Source of the DNA: Magnetococcales bacterium
GTDB taxonomy: Bacteria > Pseudomonadota > Magnetococcia > Magnetococcales > Magnetaquicoccaceae
DNA length: 51,023 nucleotides
Direction: 5' to 3'
Assembly (NCBI GenBank): GCA_015234115.1
Contig: JADFWP010000016.1
Span: 1,323-52,345 of the forward strand
The position numbers and the translations under genes are program-made. The notes below the pieces were generated by a model. It was not told the DNA's origin, did no database searches, and was given only the letters and a program-made list of their open reading frames with translations. Positions 38,754 through 48,474 of this stretch are shown here, in pieces; position 1 is the first letter of the stretch; each line of letters begins with the position of its first letter.

Positions 38754-41072
38754 TCAATCCGTCGCATGGTGACGACTGAACTCCAGCTTCCTGCCCCGCT
38801 CCACCGCGATCTCCTGGGCCTGCACCGCTGCGAAGGCGGCCATGTTGACCAGACCCCGCACCGTGACCGTGGGAATCAACACATGCGCAGGCAAGGCTGT
38901 GCCGAGCAGAATCGGACCGATGCGCACCCCGTTGCCCAGGGTCAGCAGCATGTCGCAGGAGATGTTGGCCGCATCGAGATTGGGCATGATCAGCAGATTG
39001 GCCCGCCCTTTCAGCCGCGAGTTGGGAAACAGGGCATGACGCACCTCCTCGCACAAGGCCGCATCGGCGCGCATCTCGCCTTCGGCCTCCAGCTCCGGCG
39101 CACGCTGATGGATAATCCCCAGAGCGTCGCGCATCTTGGTGGTGTGAGGGGCAGGATAGGAACCGAAATTGGAAGATGACAACAACGCCGCCTTGGGTTC
39201 CAGACCAAAACGACGCAATTGACGGGCCGCGCGAATGGTCATCTCGGCCAACTGTTCGGCGGTCGGATCGGCGATCACGTTGGTGTCGGAGATGAAAAAG
39301 GTGCCTGTATCCAGAATCACGCCGCTCAACGCATTGAAATAACGCACCCCTTCCGCCCGCCCGATGATATCCCGGATCACCCGCAGATGGTCGCTGATTT
39401 TGCCTACGGCGCCACAGAGCATGGCATCGGCATCGCCGCGCCGGGTCAGCAGGGCCGCGACAATGGTCGTGGAACTCATCAGCTTCCGGATGGCGATCTC
39501 CGGGGTGACCCCGCGCCGCTCCATGATCTGATGGTATTCCTGACACAGTTGGCCAAAACGACTGTCCTGCGAAGGATCCATCAGATCGAAATCCTGGCCG
39601 TTCCGCATCTCCAGTCCCAGGTTCTGCAATTGGGCCTGAATGATATGGGCGCGTCCCACCAGAATGGGACGACAGATCTTTTCATCGATCATCTCCTGGG
39701 AGGCCCGCAACACCCGTTCCTCTTCGCCCTGCGCCAGGGCAACCCGTTGCAGGGGATTGCGCTTCGCCCGCTCGAAGACCGGACGCATGATCTGCCCGGA
39801 ACGAAAGACAAATTCGGACAACTCCCCGCGATAGGCTTCCATGTCGAGCAGGGGCCGGGTGGCCACACCGCTCTCCATGGCCGCTCTGGCCGTGGCCGAA
39901 GCCACCTCGACAATCAAACGGGGATCGAAGGGTTTGGGAATCAAATACTCCGGACCGAATTGCAGATTCTCCCCGGCATAGGCGATGGAGACCGTATCCG
40001 GAGTGGGCATTTTGGCCAGATCGGCGAGCGCCCGAACACAGGCCCGTTTGATGGCCCCGTTGATCTGAGTGGCTCCGACATCCAGAGCCCCCCGAAACAG
40101 GAACGGAAAACAGAGCACGTTGTTGACCTGATTGGGAAAATCAGAACGCCCCGTCGCCACGATGGCCTCCGGGCAGACCTTTTTGACTTCCGCAGGGAAA
40201 ATCTCCGGGGTCGGATTGGCCAACGCCATGACGATGGGAACCGGCGCCATTTGCAGGACCATCTCCGGGGTCAGGGCTTTGGGGCCGGAGAGGCCAATAA
40301 ACAGATCCGCGCCGACAATGGCTTCCGCCATGGTGTGGATATCCCGATCCGTGGCGTAGAGGGCCTGCTCGGGCGAGAGATCGGTGCGTTCCCGGCGCAA
40401 AACCCCGCGCAGATCGGCAACCGTGATATTTTTCCGATCCAGACCCAGCTCCACCAGCAGGTTCAGGCAGGCGATGGCCGCCGCTCCCGCCCCCGAGGCC
40501 GCCACCTTGATCGTCTCCAGGTTCTTGCCAGCCAACTCCAGCGCATTGACCACCGCCGCAGCAACCACGATGGCGGTGCCGTGCTGATCATCGTGAAACA
40601 CCGGAATTTTCATCCGTTCCCGGAGTTGCGCTTCGATGGTGAAACACTCCGGCGCCTTGATATCCTCCAGGTTGATGCCGCCGAAGGTCGGTTCCAGGCT
40701 GGCGACGATATCCACAAAGCGTTGCGGATCCAGTTCGGCCACTTCCAGATCGAACGCATCGATGCCGGCGAATTTCTTGAACAGCACCGCCTTGCCTTCC
40801 ATCACCGGTTTTCCGGCCAAAGGGCCGATGGCCCCCAGTCCCAGGACAGCCGTGCCATTGGTGATGACCGCGACCAGATTGGCGCGGCTGGTCAACTCCG
40901 CAGCACTCGCCGGATCGGCGACAATGGCCTCGCACGCAGCCGCCACGCCCGGCGAATAGGCCATGGTCAGGTCGCGTTGCGTGGTCAGGGGTTTGGTCGG
41001 ATTGACCGAGATCTTGCCCGCCGGCTTGAGCCGATGATAATTCAGAGTGCTGATTTTCAGATGGTCTTCCAT
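38754..41072 (-). CDS. maeB: NADP-dependent malic enzyme with phosphotransacetylase-like domain
   Basis: The 772-residue protein has a malic enzyme domain (about 1-430). Visible are [41 protein letters not shown] and [10 protein letters not shown], the cofactor fold. A C-terminal phosphotransacetylase-like domain (about 440-770) has [19 protein letters not shown] (quoted in part) and the usual PTA core. MaeB makes pyruvate, CO2 and NADPH from malate; its PTA domain is regulatory, responding to acetyl-CoA, rather than catalytic. The start at 41072 gives the family N-terminus [13 protein letters not shown]. An upstream start at 41153 lies in the adjacent repeat. Confidence 0.95.
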   Translation of the reverse strand: MEDHLKISTLNYHRLKPAGKISVNPTKPLTTQRDLTMAYSPGVAAACEAIVADPASAAELTSRANLVAVITNGTAVLGLGAIGPLAGKPVMEGKAVLFKKFAGIDAFDLEVAELDPQRFVDIVASLEPTFGGINLEDIKAPECFTIEAQLRERMKIPVFHDDQHGTAIVVAAAVVNALELAGKNLETIKVAASGAGAAAIACLNLLVELGLDRKNITVADLRGVLRRERTDLSPEQALYATDRDIHTMAEAIVGADLFIGLSGPKALTPEMVLQMAPVPIVMALANPTPEIFPAEVKKVCPEAIVATGRSDFPNQVNNVLCFPFLFRGALDVGATQINGAIKRACVRALADLAKMPTPDTVSIAYAGENLQFGPEYLIPKPFDPRLIVEVASATARAAMESGVATRPLLDMEAYRGELSEFVFRSGQIMRPVFERAKRNPLQRVALAQGEEERVLRASQEMIDEKICRPILVGRAHIIQAQLQNLGLEMRNGQDFDLMDPSQDSRFGQLCQEYHQIMERRGVTPEIAIRKLMSSTTIVAALLTRRGDADAMLCGAVGKISDHLRVIRDIIGRAEGVRYFNALSGVILDTGTFFISDTNVIADPTAEQLAEMTIRAARQLRRFGLEPKAALLSSSNFGSYPAPHTTKMRDALGIIHQRAPELEAEGEMRADAALCEEVRHALFPNSRLKGRANLLIMPNLDAANISCDMLLTLGNGVRIGPILLGTALPAHVLIPTVTVRGLVNMAAFAAVQAQEIAVERGRKLEFSRHHATD

Positions 41073-41120
41073 GATCGCTCGCTGTCCCTGACGCCAAACT
41101 TCAACGTTCACCGTCAAACG

Positions 41121-41386
41121 ATTGAAAAAAAAGAGGGGGTCTGGGGGATTCATCCCCCAGGGTTTTGACTCTAAACAAAAAAAACTTCTAAAAAAATTGT
41201 TTTAAATCGTAATCGCTTTGGAATAATGAGTTTTTGGCCCAGGCGTCGCCTGTGGCGACCGGGAGGCGCGCCTGCGGCAAAGCGCGCCAAAGGCCAAAGT
41301 CCCAAGGGCTTCGCCCCTGGACCCCACCAGGGGCCATTGGCCCCTGGACCCCGTTGACGAACGACGCACCCCGAGATGGTGATCGT
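41121..41386. repeat. Modular repeat copy: one terminal arm plus core
   Basis: The left arm ATTGAAAAAAAAGAGGGGG followed by CTGGGGGATTCATCCCCCAG is present, with the same core module as at 27.1 kb (GGCGTCGCCTGTGGCGACC and two CCCTGGACCCC blocks). The opposite arm is missing. It occupies the 314-base gap between maeB and the kinase, stopping at the kinase stop codon. Every small frame in it is repeat sequence. Confidence 0.9.
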
Positions 41387-43357
41387 TCACCCCATCCGCA
41401 CCAACCGGAATCCGAGATCATCATAAGCGGCAAAGGCTTCGACCCGCTGACGACGGGCGGTGCGACACTCCTTGGCCATGCAGGCGAAACCGCTGCCGCG
41501 CACCACCCGAGCCTCGTCCAGGGTGCCATCCTGGGGATTGACCAGAAAACGGTCTTCGGTCCATTCACGCACATTGCCCGCCATGTCGAACAATCCCCAG
41601 TCGTTGGGACGCTTTTCGCCCACCGGACGGGATTGGCCACCGGCATTGCTCTTCACCCAGGCGTAATCGGTCAGGCTCCAGTGGTCCGGATCGCCGGTGA
41701 TGAACGGGGCGTCGTGACCGGCACGCGCGGCGAATTCCCATTCCGCCTCGGTCGGCAGGCGCAACTGGATGGATTCCCCCAACTGACGACTGAACTGACG
41801 CACGAATTTCTGCACGTCATTCCAGGAGACCCGCGCCACCGGGTGATTGATCTTGCTCTCCCGGTAAAGACCGGGCGGATAATCCCCCATGATCCGGTTC
41901 CAGCGCCCCCAGGTAACCAGATGGCGGCTGATCCAGAACCCTTCCAGCCGGACCTCGCGCTGCGGCAGTTCGTCGTTGCGGCGCACGGATTCGTTGTGCG
42001 GAGACCCCATCTTGAAGGTTCCCCCCGGCAACCAGACAAACTCCATGCGCACCAGAGGATCGATCCACAGCGCGCCCCGTTTGCGCATCACCGGCGCCAA
42101 AGGAACACCAGCCGCTCCGAGTTGAGTGGTGGAAGCGACTTCCGGGGAGCGGGCCGGCGTGACCGACGCAGGCATAACCTGCGATACCGGCGCGGGCGTG
42201 GCTGCCGATGGTTCGACGGCAGCCGGACTGGCCAGATCGCCCCGGGTCGGTCGCAACAACACGTTCTTGCGGGCATTGATCTCGGCGGGATCGACCTGGG
42301 TGGCGAATTCGTTCATCGAGGCGATGAAGCTGCGCCAACTGCTCTTTTTGCGTGCCGGTTCCGCCCCGCCAACCACGCCGGGTTCGGGAGGCCGCAGCAT
42401 GGTCATGCCCGAGCCATCCACCCCGACATCGGCAATCGCCGCAGCCGTTGCCGTTGCCGAGGCATCCCCCATCAGCATGGGCCGCCACTCGCGCACCGAT
42501 TGCGGACGTTCTTTTTCCAGCACCATCAAGGCCCAGTCCACGGCCTTGAGAAATTCCGGCGAATAACGCTCCCGCCCCAGTTCGACCGCCGGCTTGAGCG
42601 GGTCGGGTTCGGAACGCAACCGGGCCGCGATCCGTTGCGAGGCATCGACCGGTTTGTCGCCGGTGATGCAACGATAGAGCACGCCGCCCATGGCATAGAT
42701 ATCCGACCAGGCACCCTGACGGTCTCCGGTGGAGTCGTATTGCTCGAAAGGCGAGTAACCCAGGCTCAACAGGCTGGTCATCTGATCCCCCTGACCGGCC
42801 ACGGCCTGACGGGCCGAACCGAAATCGAGGATCACCGGAGTGCCATCGGCGCGGATCAGGATGTTGGGAGGCTTGATGTCCCGATGGATGAAGGCCGATT
42901 TGTGCAACAGATCCAGGCCGTCGAGCAGTGGCGGGAGAATCCGTTTGAGCGCCGCCTCGGGCAACACCTTGCGGCGACGCAGGATCGAATCCAATCCTTC
43001 GCCCTCGACATACTCCATGACCATGTAGGCGGTATTGGCGTTGCGGAAGAAGCTGACCACCCGCACGATGCTCGGATGGCGAAAGCGGGCCACGATCTGG
43101 GCCTCTTTGAGGAAACTGTCGAGTCCCCAGTCAAAGGTTTTTTTGTCTTCCGGCGAGTTGGGGACCACTTCGGAGCTGCCGCGCCGGGTGGCGAAGGCCG
43201 AAGGCAGATATTCCTTGATGGCCACCATCTGGTTTTGGTTGGTATCCCGGCCCAGATAGGTGATTCCGAACCCGCCCTTGCCCAGAACCCGGACGATCTC
43301 GAACCAGAGCAGTTTCGACCCCGGCGGCAGTGCGCTGCTGAAGAGTTCCGAATTCAT
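41387..43357 (-). CDS. Ser/Thr protein kinase fused to a formylglycine-generating-enzyme-like domain
   Basis: The 656-residue protein starts with a Hanks-type kinase: GKGGFG loop, Lys48 in VAIKEYLP, catalytic HRDIKPPN with Asp160 and DFGSA at 178-180. A linker rich in Ala, Pro and Val follows. Residues about 425-655 are an FGE-sulfatase (SUMF1-like) domain: FVWLPGGTFKMGSP, LPTEAEWEFAARAG, DMAGNVREWTEDRF and a Cys-containing VVRGSGFACMAKECRTARR. In kinase fusions this domain is usually a binding module with a lectin-like fold rather than an enzyme. It follows the hypothetical gene at 43434 by 77 bases on the same strand. Substrates are unknown. Confidence 0.9.
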   Translation of the reverse strand: MNSELFSSALPPGSKLLWFEIVRVLGKGGFGITYLGRDTNQNQMVAIKEYLPSAFATRRGSSEVVPNSPEDKKTFDWGLDSFLKEAQIVARFRHPSIVRVVSFFRNANTAYMVMEYVEGEGLDSILRRRKVLPEAALKRILPPLLDGLDLLHKSAFIHRDIKPPNILIRADGTPVILDFGSARQAVAGQGDQMTSLLSLGYSPFEQYDSTGDRQGAWSDIYAMGGVLYRCITGDKPVDASQRIAARLRSEPDPLKPAVELGRERYSPEFLKAVDWALMVLEKERPQSVREWRPMLMGDASATATAAAIADVGVDGSGMTMLRPPEPGVVGGAEPARKKSSWRSFIASMNEFATQVDPAEINARKNVLLRPTRGDLASPAAVEPSAATPAPVSQVMPASVTPARSPEVASTTQLGAAGVPLAPVMRKRGALWIDPLVRMEFVWLPGGTFKMGSPHNESVRRNDELPQREVRLEGFWISRHLVTWGRWNRIMGDYPPGLYRESKINHPVARVSWNDVQKFVRQFSRQLGESIQLRLPTEAEWEFAARAGHDAPFITGDPDHWSLTDYAWVKSNAGGQSRPVGEKRPNDWGLFDMAGNVREWTEDRFLVNPQDGTLDEARVVRGSGFACMAKECRTARRQRVEAFAAYDDLGFRLVRMG

Positions 43358-43433
43358 GAATGCATGCCGGTTGGTACGGGTTGCAGGGTGGTGCGATTCA
43401 TTCAGGGCGCGAAAAGAGCGCCCATCCCGGGAA

Positions 43434-44081
43434 TCAGCCCAGCCGCGAGGCTTCGCTCAATCGAGCGCGCAGGGCACCGGCCTGATCTTCCAGTTGCTCG
43501 TCCGGCAGCCCCTCCTCTTCGGCGTCAAGCCTGTAGACTTTATTCCTTTCCACCTCCAGGCGCAATGGGGCTTGCTCGATCGGATCCAGGGTTTCCTCCT
43601 CCTGGAGGGGTTCCAGATCCTCGATCGCGTCGTTCAGGCGCACCACTTCCCGTTTGCGCGGTTTTTCCTCTTCCTGCCACAGTTCCTCTTCCAGGGGTTC
43701 AAGCGGCGTTTCGTGCCAGGGAGGAAACTCGCTGCCCAGACTCATCACCCGGTCGCGGCTGTCGCGGATCCAGCCTGCGATCTGGCCGATGCCGTTCCTG
43801 AGGATCAGGGAGAGTCCGGCGGCCAGCACCACCCCCTCTTCCAGCAGGCGCACGCCGAAAGGATGGGCGGATCCGGCGCGACGCGGGGCGTGATCGCGCA
43901 CATTGACCGCCCGTTCGGTGCGCGGAGTCTCCGGACGAAGTTCCTGAAGCCGACCACGGGTGCGACGTTCGACTTTCTGATTGTCCAGGATCGAGGGACG
44001 AGCGGCGCGCTCCCCGGAACGTTCCATGGATGCCCAGCGCATTCCGGATTTACGTTTGTTCAGGTTCATGATCTTGTCCAT
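43434..44081 (-). CDS. Hypothetical protein with basic N-terminus and acidic C-terminus
   Basis: The 215-residue protein is not recognised. Its first 75 residues are strongly basic (KRKSGMRWASM, RRTRGRLQELRPETPRTER). A hydrophobic stretch follows (LLEEGVVLAAGLSLILRNGIGQIAG), probably amphipathic or weakly membrane-associated. The C-terminal half is rich in Glu (EPLEEELWQEEE, DLEPLQEEETLDPI). It lies directly upstream of the kinase gene on the same strand and may be its substrate or partner. The start is uncertain: ATG at 44081 or 44069. Confidence 0.6.
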   Translation of the reverse strand: MDKIMNLNKRKSGMRWASMERSGERAARPSILDNQKVERRTRGRLQELRPETPRTERAVNVRDHAPRRAGSAHPFGVRLLEEGVVLAAGLSLILRNGIGQIAGWIRDSRDRVMSLGSEFPPWHETPLEPLEEELWQEEEKPRKREVVRLNDAIEDLEPLQEEETLDPIEQAPLRLEVERNKVYRLDAEEEGLPDEQLEDQAGALRARLSEASRLG

Positions 44082-44139
44082 TGGCGGGTCATGTCTCCCA
44101 AATTCGCTTGACGGAACCGTTCATCCGGTTTAACTGTTG

Positions 44140-44160
44140 AAAAAAGGCGATTGCGCCTTT
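44140..44160 (-). terminator. Intrinsic terminator hairpin upstream of the 43.4-kb gene
   Basis: On the minus strand AAAGGCG-CAAT-CGCCTTT forms a 7-bp stem with a 4-base loop followed by TTT, a textbook terminator. It lies 59 bases upstream of the start at 44081. It may block read-through from the minus-strand CBS gene across the rhodanese, or act as an attenuator if the kinase-operon promoter lies further upstream. Confidence 0.6.
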
Positions 44161-44243
44161 CGCATCCGTCGGCAAGGAAGCCGAGGCCACCGCGTGATGC
44201 GCCCATCCACTCATCGGCACATTCCCTCAAGGGAAATTCTTCC

Positions 44244-44669
44244 ATGTTGCCATCCGCTCCCCACAGTCCCGCCCACCCCCAATTGGGCCATCTGACCCCG
44301 GAAGAGGCCCTGCATCTTGTGGCCAATCCGGAAACCCTCTTCATCGACATCCGTTCCGAGGTGGAACACTTTTTCGTCGGCAGTCCGCGCGGGGTGATCA
44401 ACATTCCCTGGCAGGACGCTCCGGACTTTGAACTGAATCCGGATTTTGTGGCCGATGTGACGCGCGCGGCCAAGAACAAAACCCGCACCATCGTGTTGAT
44501 CTGTCGTTCCGGCCACCGTTCCATCGATGCGGGCAACCGGCTGCTCCAGGAGGGATTTCAATCCGTCTACCATGTCCTGGAAGGATTCGAGGGCGACCGG
44601 GACGAACAGCACCATCGTTCCAGCGTCAATGGTTGGCGGTTTCGCGGACTCCCCTGGGTTCAGTGCTGA
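44244..44669 (+). CDS. Rhodanese-domain sulfurtransferase
   Basis: The 141-residue single-domain rhodanese has the active-site Cys in LICRSGHRSI, followed by AGNRLLQEGFQSVYHVLEGFEG, and FIDIRSEVE at the start. Such proteins carry sulfane sulfur as a Cys persulfide. LTPEEALHLVANPETLFIDIRS (in part) is the typical N-terminal helix. The protein is cytosolic, with no signal peptide. It converges on the CBS gene, with stop codons next to one another. AAGGGA lies about 10 bases before the ATG. Confidence 0.92.
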   Translation: MLPSAPHSPAHPQLGHLTPEEALHLVANPETLFIDIRSEVEHFFVGSPRGVINIPWQDAPDFELNPDFVADVTRAAKNKTRTIVLICRSGHRSIDAGNRLLQEGFQSVYHVLEGFEGDRDEQHHRSSVNGWRFRGLPWVQC

Positions 44670-44670
44670 A

Positions 44671-45177
44671 TCACTCGAAAAAACGACGCATCAGCCCCAG
44701 CATGTCGGGAACCATATAAATCAGAAAGCCGATCACCGACAAAACCACCATCAGCACCACGCCACCGACCACGTTCACCGTGAGATCGGTATAGCTCACC
44801 GAGCGGGTCATGACTGCGGCGATATCGCGCATCGAGACCACGCCCACGAAGCGGGGGCCATCGAAGGCGAGCAGATGGCGGATGCGATGTTCTTTCATCC
44901 GGTTCAGACTCTCCTTGCAACTGGCATCGTACTCCACCCGGACCAGATCGCGGGTCATCACCTCGTAGATCGGGGTCCGGAGTGGATCCCGTTTCTTGCC
45001 CACCACGCGCACCAGCAGATCCCGTTCGGAAAAGTAGCCGACCACGGCACTCCCTTCCATCACCACCAGCGAGCCGGACCCTCGGGCGACCATGAGTTCC
45101 ACGGCTTCGGAGACGGTGCGGTACTGGTTGATGGTGACGACACTATCCTGAATGACTGGCGTGATTCTGCATGACAT
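44671..45177 (-). CDS. CBS-domain protein with C-terminal membrane anchor
   Basis: The 168-residue protein has a pair of CBS motifs: TVSEAVELMVARGSGSLVVM...GYFSERDLL and RMKEHRIRHLLAFDGPRFVGVVSMRDIA (quoted in parts). These form a Bateman module that binds adenosyl nucleotides. A single C-terminal transmembrane segment (VVGGVVLMVVLSVIGFLIYMV) and a short tail follow. The target is unknown. A CBS pair with a C-terminal anchor suggests regulation of a membrane partner. Confidence 0.85.
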   Translation of the reverse strand: MSCRITPVIQDSVVTINQYRTVSEAVELMVARGSGSLVVMEGSAVVGYFSERDLLVRVVGKKRDPLRTPIYEVMTRDLVRVEYDASCKESLNRMKEHRIRHLLAFDGPRFVGVVSMRDIAAVMTRSVSYTDLTVNVVGGVVLMVVLSVIGFLIYMVPDMLGLMRRFFE

Positions 45178-45288
45178 GGTGGGCGACCTGTTCTCGAAAG
45201 TGAGGTCCGGCGGTTCCGGATCCAGCCAATGCGTGCTCTTTTGTTGAATCCGGTCAATCTTACAAGGATGCGACCCTTCCAGTCATTG

Positions 45289-45375
45289 AAAAAAACGCAT
45301 CATCCGGCCAGATCGATGGCAGCCCGAACCGTCAAAATTCCGTGGCGGTTCCCGTCGTGTCGAACCGGATGATGC
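45289..45375 (-). terminator. Large intrinsic terminator for aspS
   Basis: On the minus strand GCATCATCCGG and CCGGATGATGC (11-bp arms, 45365-45375 and 45297-45307) enclose a nested GAACCG/CGGTTC stem. G and seven T residues follow. It begins 33 bases after the aspS stop codon. This explains most of the 230-base gap to the CBS gene. Confidence 0.75.
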
Positions 45376-45407
45376 AAATATTGTACCAGCAAGTCAGAAA
45401 GCCCTCT

Positions 45408-47222
45408 TCAGGTCTCTTCGCGTGGCCGCTGGGTGGTGCGCAAATGAAGTTCGCGCAACTGGGCCGCATCCACGAACGAAGGCGCCTGGGTGAGCAGACA
45501 GCCCGCCTTCTGGGTCTTCGGGAAGGCGATCACATCCCGGATCGACTCCACGCCGAGCATCATGGCGATCAACCGGTCCAGCCCCAGGGCCAATCCGCCG
45601 TGCGGCGGGGCGCCGAACTCCAGGGCGCGCAGCAGAAAGCCGAATTTCTCCTCGGCCTCTTCCGGTCCGATGTTCAGAAGCTCCAGCATGCGGCGCTGCA
45701 TGGCCGGATCGTGGATACGAATCGATCCGCCGCCCACCTCGCTGCCGTTGAGCACCAGGTCATAGGCCTGGGAGCGGACCCGATCCACTCCGGCGCCATT
45801 TTCCGAACGCTCCAGCGCGGCGAAATCCTCGATCATCGGCGCGGTGAAGGGGTGATGGACCGCCGAGAACCGTTTCGCCTCCTCGTCCCACTCCAGCAGC
45901 GGAAACTCCGTGACCCAGACAAACGAAAACGGGGTGTCGTCCAACAGGTTGAGTTCCCGTCCCACCTTGACCCGCAACCGCCCGAGGGATTCGTTGACCA
46001 CCTTGAGCCGGTCCGCGCCAAAAAAGAGCAGATCCCCGGTCTGCACGCCCGTGGCCTGCTCGATGGCGGCCAGTTCGGTCTCGGAGAAGAATTTGGTGAT
46101 CGTCGATTGCCAGCCTCCCTCCTGCCAGGGGCCGTTGACCTTGATCCAGGCCAACCCCTTGGCGCCGTAGATGCCGACGAATTCGGTATAGCCATCGATC
46201 TCCTTGCGGGTCATGGCCGCCCCGCCCGGCACGCGCAGCGCCTTGATCGACCCCTGCTGCCCCTGCTTGCCGGTCATCTGGGCCACCTGGGCAAACACCT
46301 TGAAGCCCGTATCACGCAGAATCGGGGTCAGATCGGTCAATTCCATGCGGATCCGGGTATCCGGCGCGTCGAGGCCATAACGCTCCATGGCTTCGGCATA
46401 GGTCAGCCGGGGAAAGGAGGGGGCCAGCTCGATGGCCAGCACTTCCCGGAAGAGTCGCGCCACCACCTGTTCCACCAGCCCGATCACCTGCTCCGGCTCC
46501 ACAAAGCTCATCTCCAGATCGACCTGGGTGAACTCCGGCTGCCGGTCGGCGCGCAGATCCTCGTCCCGGAAACAGCGGGTGATCTGGAAATAGCGATCAA
46601 ACCCCGAAATCATCAACAACTGCTTGAAAAGCTGCGGCGATTGGGGCAGAGCGTAGAACTGGCCCGGATTGACCCTTGAAGGCACCAGATAGTCCCTGGC
46701 CCCTTCCGGGGTGCTGCGGGTGAGCATCGGGGTTTCCAACTCAATAAAGCCGGATTCGTCCAGAGCGCGACGGATCGATTGCAGGGCGCGATGGCGGGTG
46801 ATGAGATTGCGCTGCATCACCGGGCGGCGCAAGTCGAGAAAACGATGGGTCAGACGGATCCCTTCTCCCACCTCTTCGTCGAGCTGGAAGGGCAACGGAG
46901 CGGCTGCGTTGAGAATGGTCAGCCGATCCACCCGCACCTCGATCAGGCCCGTGGGCAGCTTCGCATTTTCGGTCTCCGCCGGACGCCGCGCCACGACGCC
47001 CGAGAGCTGCACCACATATTCGTTGCGCAGCACATGGGCTTCGACGTGGGCCGTGCCCTGCTCCTCCGGGCTGAACACCACCTGCACCAGACCGGTCCGA
47101 TCCCGCAGATCGACGAAAATCACCCCGCCATGATCCCGACGGCGATTGACCCAGCCGCACAGCGTGACCCGCTGGCCGACCTGGGTCTCCCGCACATCGT
47201 TGCAATAATGACTGCGCTCCAT
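45408..47222 (-). CDS. aspS: Aspartyl-tRNA synthetase
   Basis: The 604-residue class II synthetase attaches Asp to tRNA. It shows an N-terminal OB fold (VTLCGWVNRRRDHGGVIFVDLRDRTGLVQVV, in part), motif 2 RCFRDEDLRADRQPEFTQVD and motif 3 GLALGLDRLIAMML. The GAD insertion (KALRVPGGA...MTRKEID) between motifs marks the bacterial form. It may be non-discriminating if no asparaginyl-tRNA synthetase exists; that cannot be judged here. GGAGG lies 7 bases before the ATG. The start overlaps the stop of the SEC-C gene by one base. Confidence 0.97.
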   Translation of the reverse strand: MERSHYCNDVRETQVGQRVTLCGWVNRRRDHGGVIFVDLRDRTGLVQVVFSPEEQGTAHVEAHVLRNEYVVQLSGVVARRPAETENAKLPTGLIEVRVDRLTILNAAAPLPFQLDEEVGEGIRLTHRFLDLRRPVMQRNLITRHRALQSIRRALDESGFIELETPMLTRSTPEGARDYLVPSRVNPGQFYALPQSPQLFKQLLMISGFDRYFQITRCFRDEDLRADRQPEFTQVDLEMSFVEPEQVIGLVEQVVARLFREVLAIELAPSFPRLTYAEAMERYGLDAPDTRIRMELTDLTPILRDTGFKVFAQVAQMTGKQGQQGSIKALRVPGGAAMTRKEIDGYTEFVGIYGAKGLAWIKVNGPWQEGGWQSTITKFFSETELAAIEQATGVQTGDLLFFGADRLKVVNESLGRLRVKVGRELNLLDDTPFSFVWVTEFPLLEWDEEAKRFSAVHHPFTAPMIEDFAALERSENGAGVDRVRSQAYDLVLNGSEVGGGSIRIHDPAMQRRMLELLNIGPEEAEEKFGFLLRALEFGAPPHGGLALGLDRLIAMMLGVESIRDVIAFPKTQKAGCLLTQAPSFVDAAQLRELHLRTTQRPREET

Positions 47223-48220
47223 CACGATTCCTCCCTGACCTGCGTTGCCTGCTCTGCCGCGTCCGTGGCAGAGTCCTCCTCCTCTTCGGTCACCAGCGGT
47301 TGCCGGTTGCGGGCGCGCTCCAGGGATTCGTTCACCAGATCCACCATGTAGGCCTGTTCCATTTCCCGGAAGGTCTCGCTCAACTCCTGCGCCCGCTCGT
47401 AGGCCGTGACCGCTGCCTCCCACTGCTCCCCGCCATGGCGCAACAGCCCTTGCAGGTAGTGGTTGAAAGGATTGTCCGGTTTGCCTTGCAGGGCGGTCTC
47501 CACCCAGATCTCCGCACTCTCCAGTTTGCCCTGATCGATGTAGAAGGCCGCGAGCTTCTGGGCGATCTGCCAGCCATCGATCTTGCGCAGATTCTTGTAT
47601 TCGTCGAGCAGGAACCGCTCCCCTTCGGCGGAGAGTCCCGCATCCACCAGCCATTCGGCATAGCGGGCGATCCAGTAGTCCAACAGCACAAAGGGATCCT
47701 CCCGGTCGCCGTCGAGCATTTTCTTCAACAGGGTCAGAGCGGTATCCAACTCGCCTTCCTTGTGGTAGGCTGCCGCCATCTCGGCCAGAGCCAGCGGCGT
47801 GCACTTTTCCCAGGGAACCTCGTCGAGCACATCCAGACCCAGCCCCTGGATGATCTGGGAGGTGGCCAGAGCGCGCATCGCCGGGGTGGGCGAACCGATT
47901 TTCCAGGCCACGGACTGTTCGTCGTCCAGATGGCACTGTTTGAACTTTTTCCCCGACCCGCAGGGACAAGGATCGTTGCGACCGATCTTGGGCGGAGCCA
48001 CCGGAGCCGCGGGACGGGCCGCGAAACCGGATTCGGGTCGAGGCGCCATGGCGGTCAGACGTTCGGCAAAATACCGGAACCATTTGTAAAACGGACTGGT
48101 TTCGGCCTGGTCGTCGTCGGCCAGCCAGCGGGTCAGCGCCTGGATATTGTTCAATTGCACGGCCTGAACCAGGGCAGCGACATACATTTCAGGTTGGTTG
48201 AGGTCTTTGGGTGAACCCAC
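47222..48220 (-). CDS. SEC-C motif protein with tetratricopeptide-like helices
   Basis: The 332-residue protein contains a zinc-binding SEC-C motif [18 protein letters not shown] at residues 80-97, like the SecA tail. Its second half consists of helical repeats of TPR type ([36 protein letters not shown], in part) with an acidic end. SEC-C motifs bind ribosomes or SecB in known cases. The role of this stand-alone form is not established. It is translationally coupled to aspS (TGATG), which hints at a link to translation. Confidence 0.8.
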   Translation of the reverse strand: MGSPKDLNQPEMYVAALVQAVQLNNIQALTRWLADDDQAETSPFYKWFRYFAERLTAMAPRPESGFAARPAAPVAPPKIGRNDPCPCGSGKKFKQCHLDDEQSVAWKIGSPTPAMRALATSQIIQGLGLDVLDEVPWEKCTPLALAEMAAAYHKEGELDTALTLLKKMLDGDREDPFVLLDYWIARYAEWLVDAGLSAEGERFLLDEYKNLRKIDGWQIAQKLAAFYIDQGKLESAEIWVETALQGKPDNPFNHYLQGLLRHGGEQWEAAVTAYERAQELSETFREMEQAYMVDLVNESLERARNRQPLVTEEEEDSATDAAEQATQVREES

Positions 48221-48275
48221 GGAACGGCTCCTTCATGAGTGGATGGGGTAATGCGCCCTTGCGAATTTGCATGAT

Positions 48276-48330
48276 GGGGGGAGAACCCCCTCGCCCCCCA
48301 ACCGTGGCGCTCCCTGCGGGAGTTCCACGG
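48276..48330. repeat. Pair of strong palindromes upstream of gltX
   Basis: GGGGG-GAGAA-CCCCC (48276-48290) is followed by a hairpin CCGTGG...CTCCC-TGC-GGGAG...CCACGG (48302-48330) with a 2x2 internal loop. They lie between the divergent SEC-C gene and gltX. The style resembles other repetitive intergenic elements, but no second copy is seen in this window. The rest of the 254-base gap shows no clear promoter by eye. Confidence 0.7.
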
Positions 48331-48474
48331 TAAAAATAATGAATCTTACCCAAGTGTCCGGTGCAACGCCAGTCTGGACAAAATGGCTTTCTTGAAAAAA
48401 AATAGATCCGCTTCCCATCCATCCACCGGGGCATGCCCCGCTTTGTCCTTCGGGACGCCAGGAATCCGCTGACA

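Noticed and set aside
41234-43801. 855-codon plus frame across the kinase
   Set aside because: It is antisense to the kinase motifs and begins inside the dispersed repeat.
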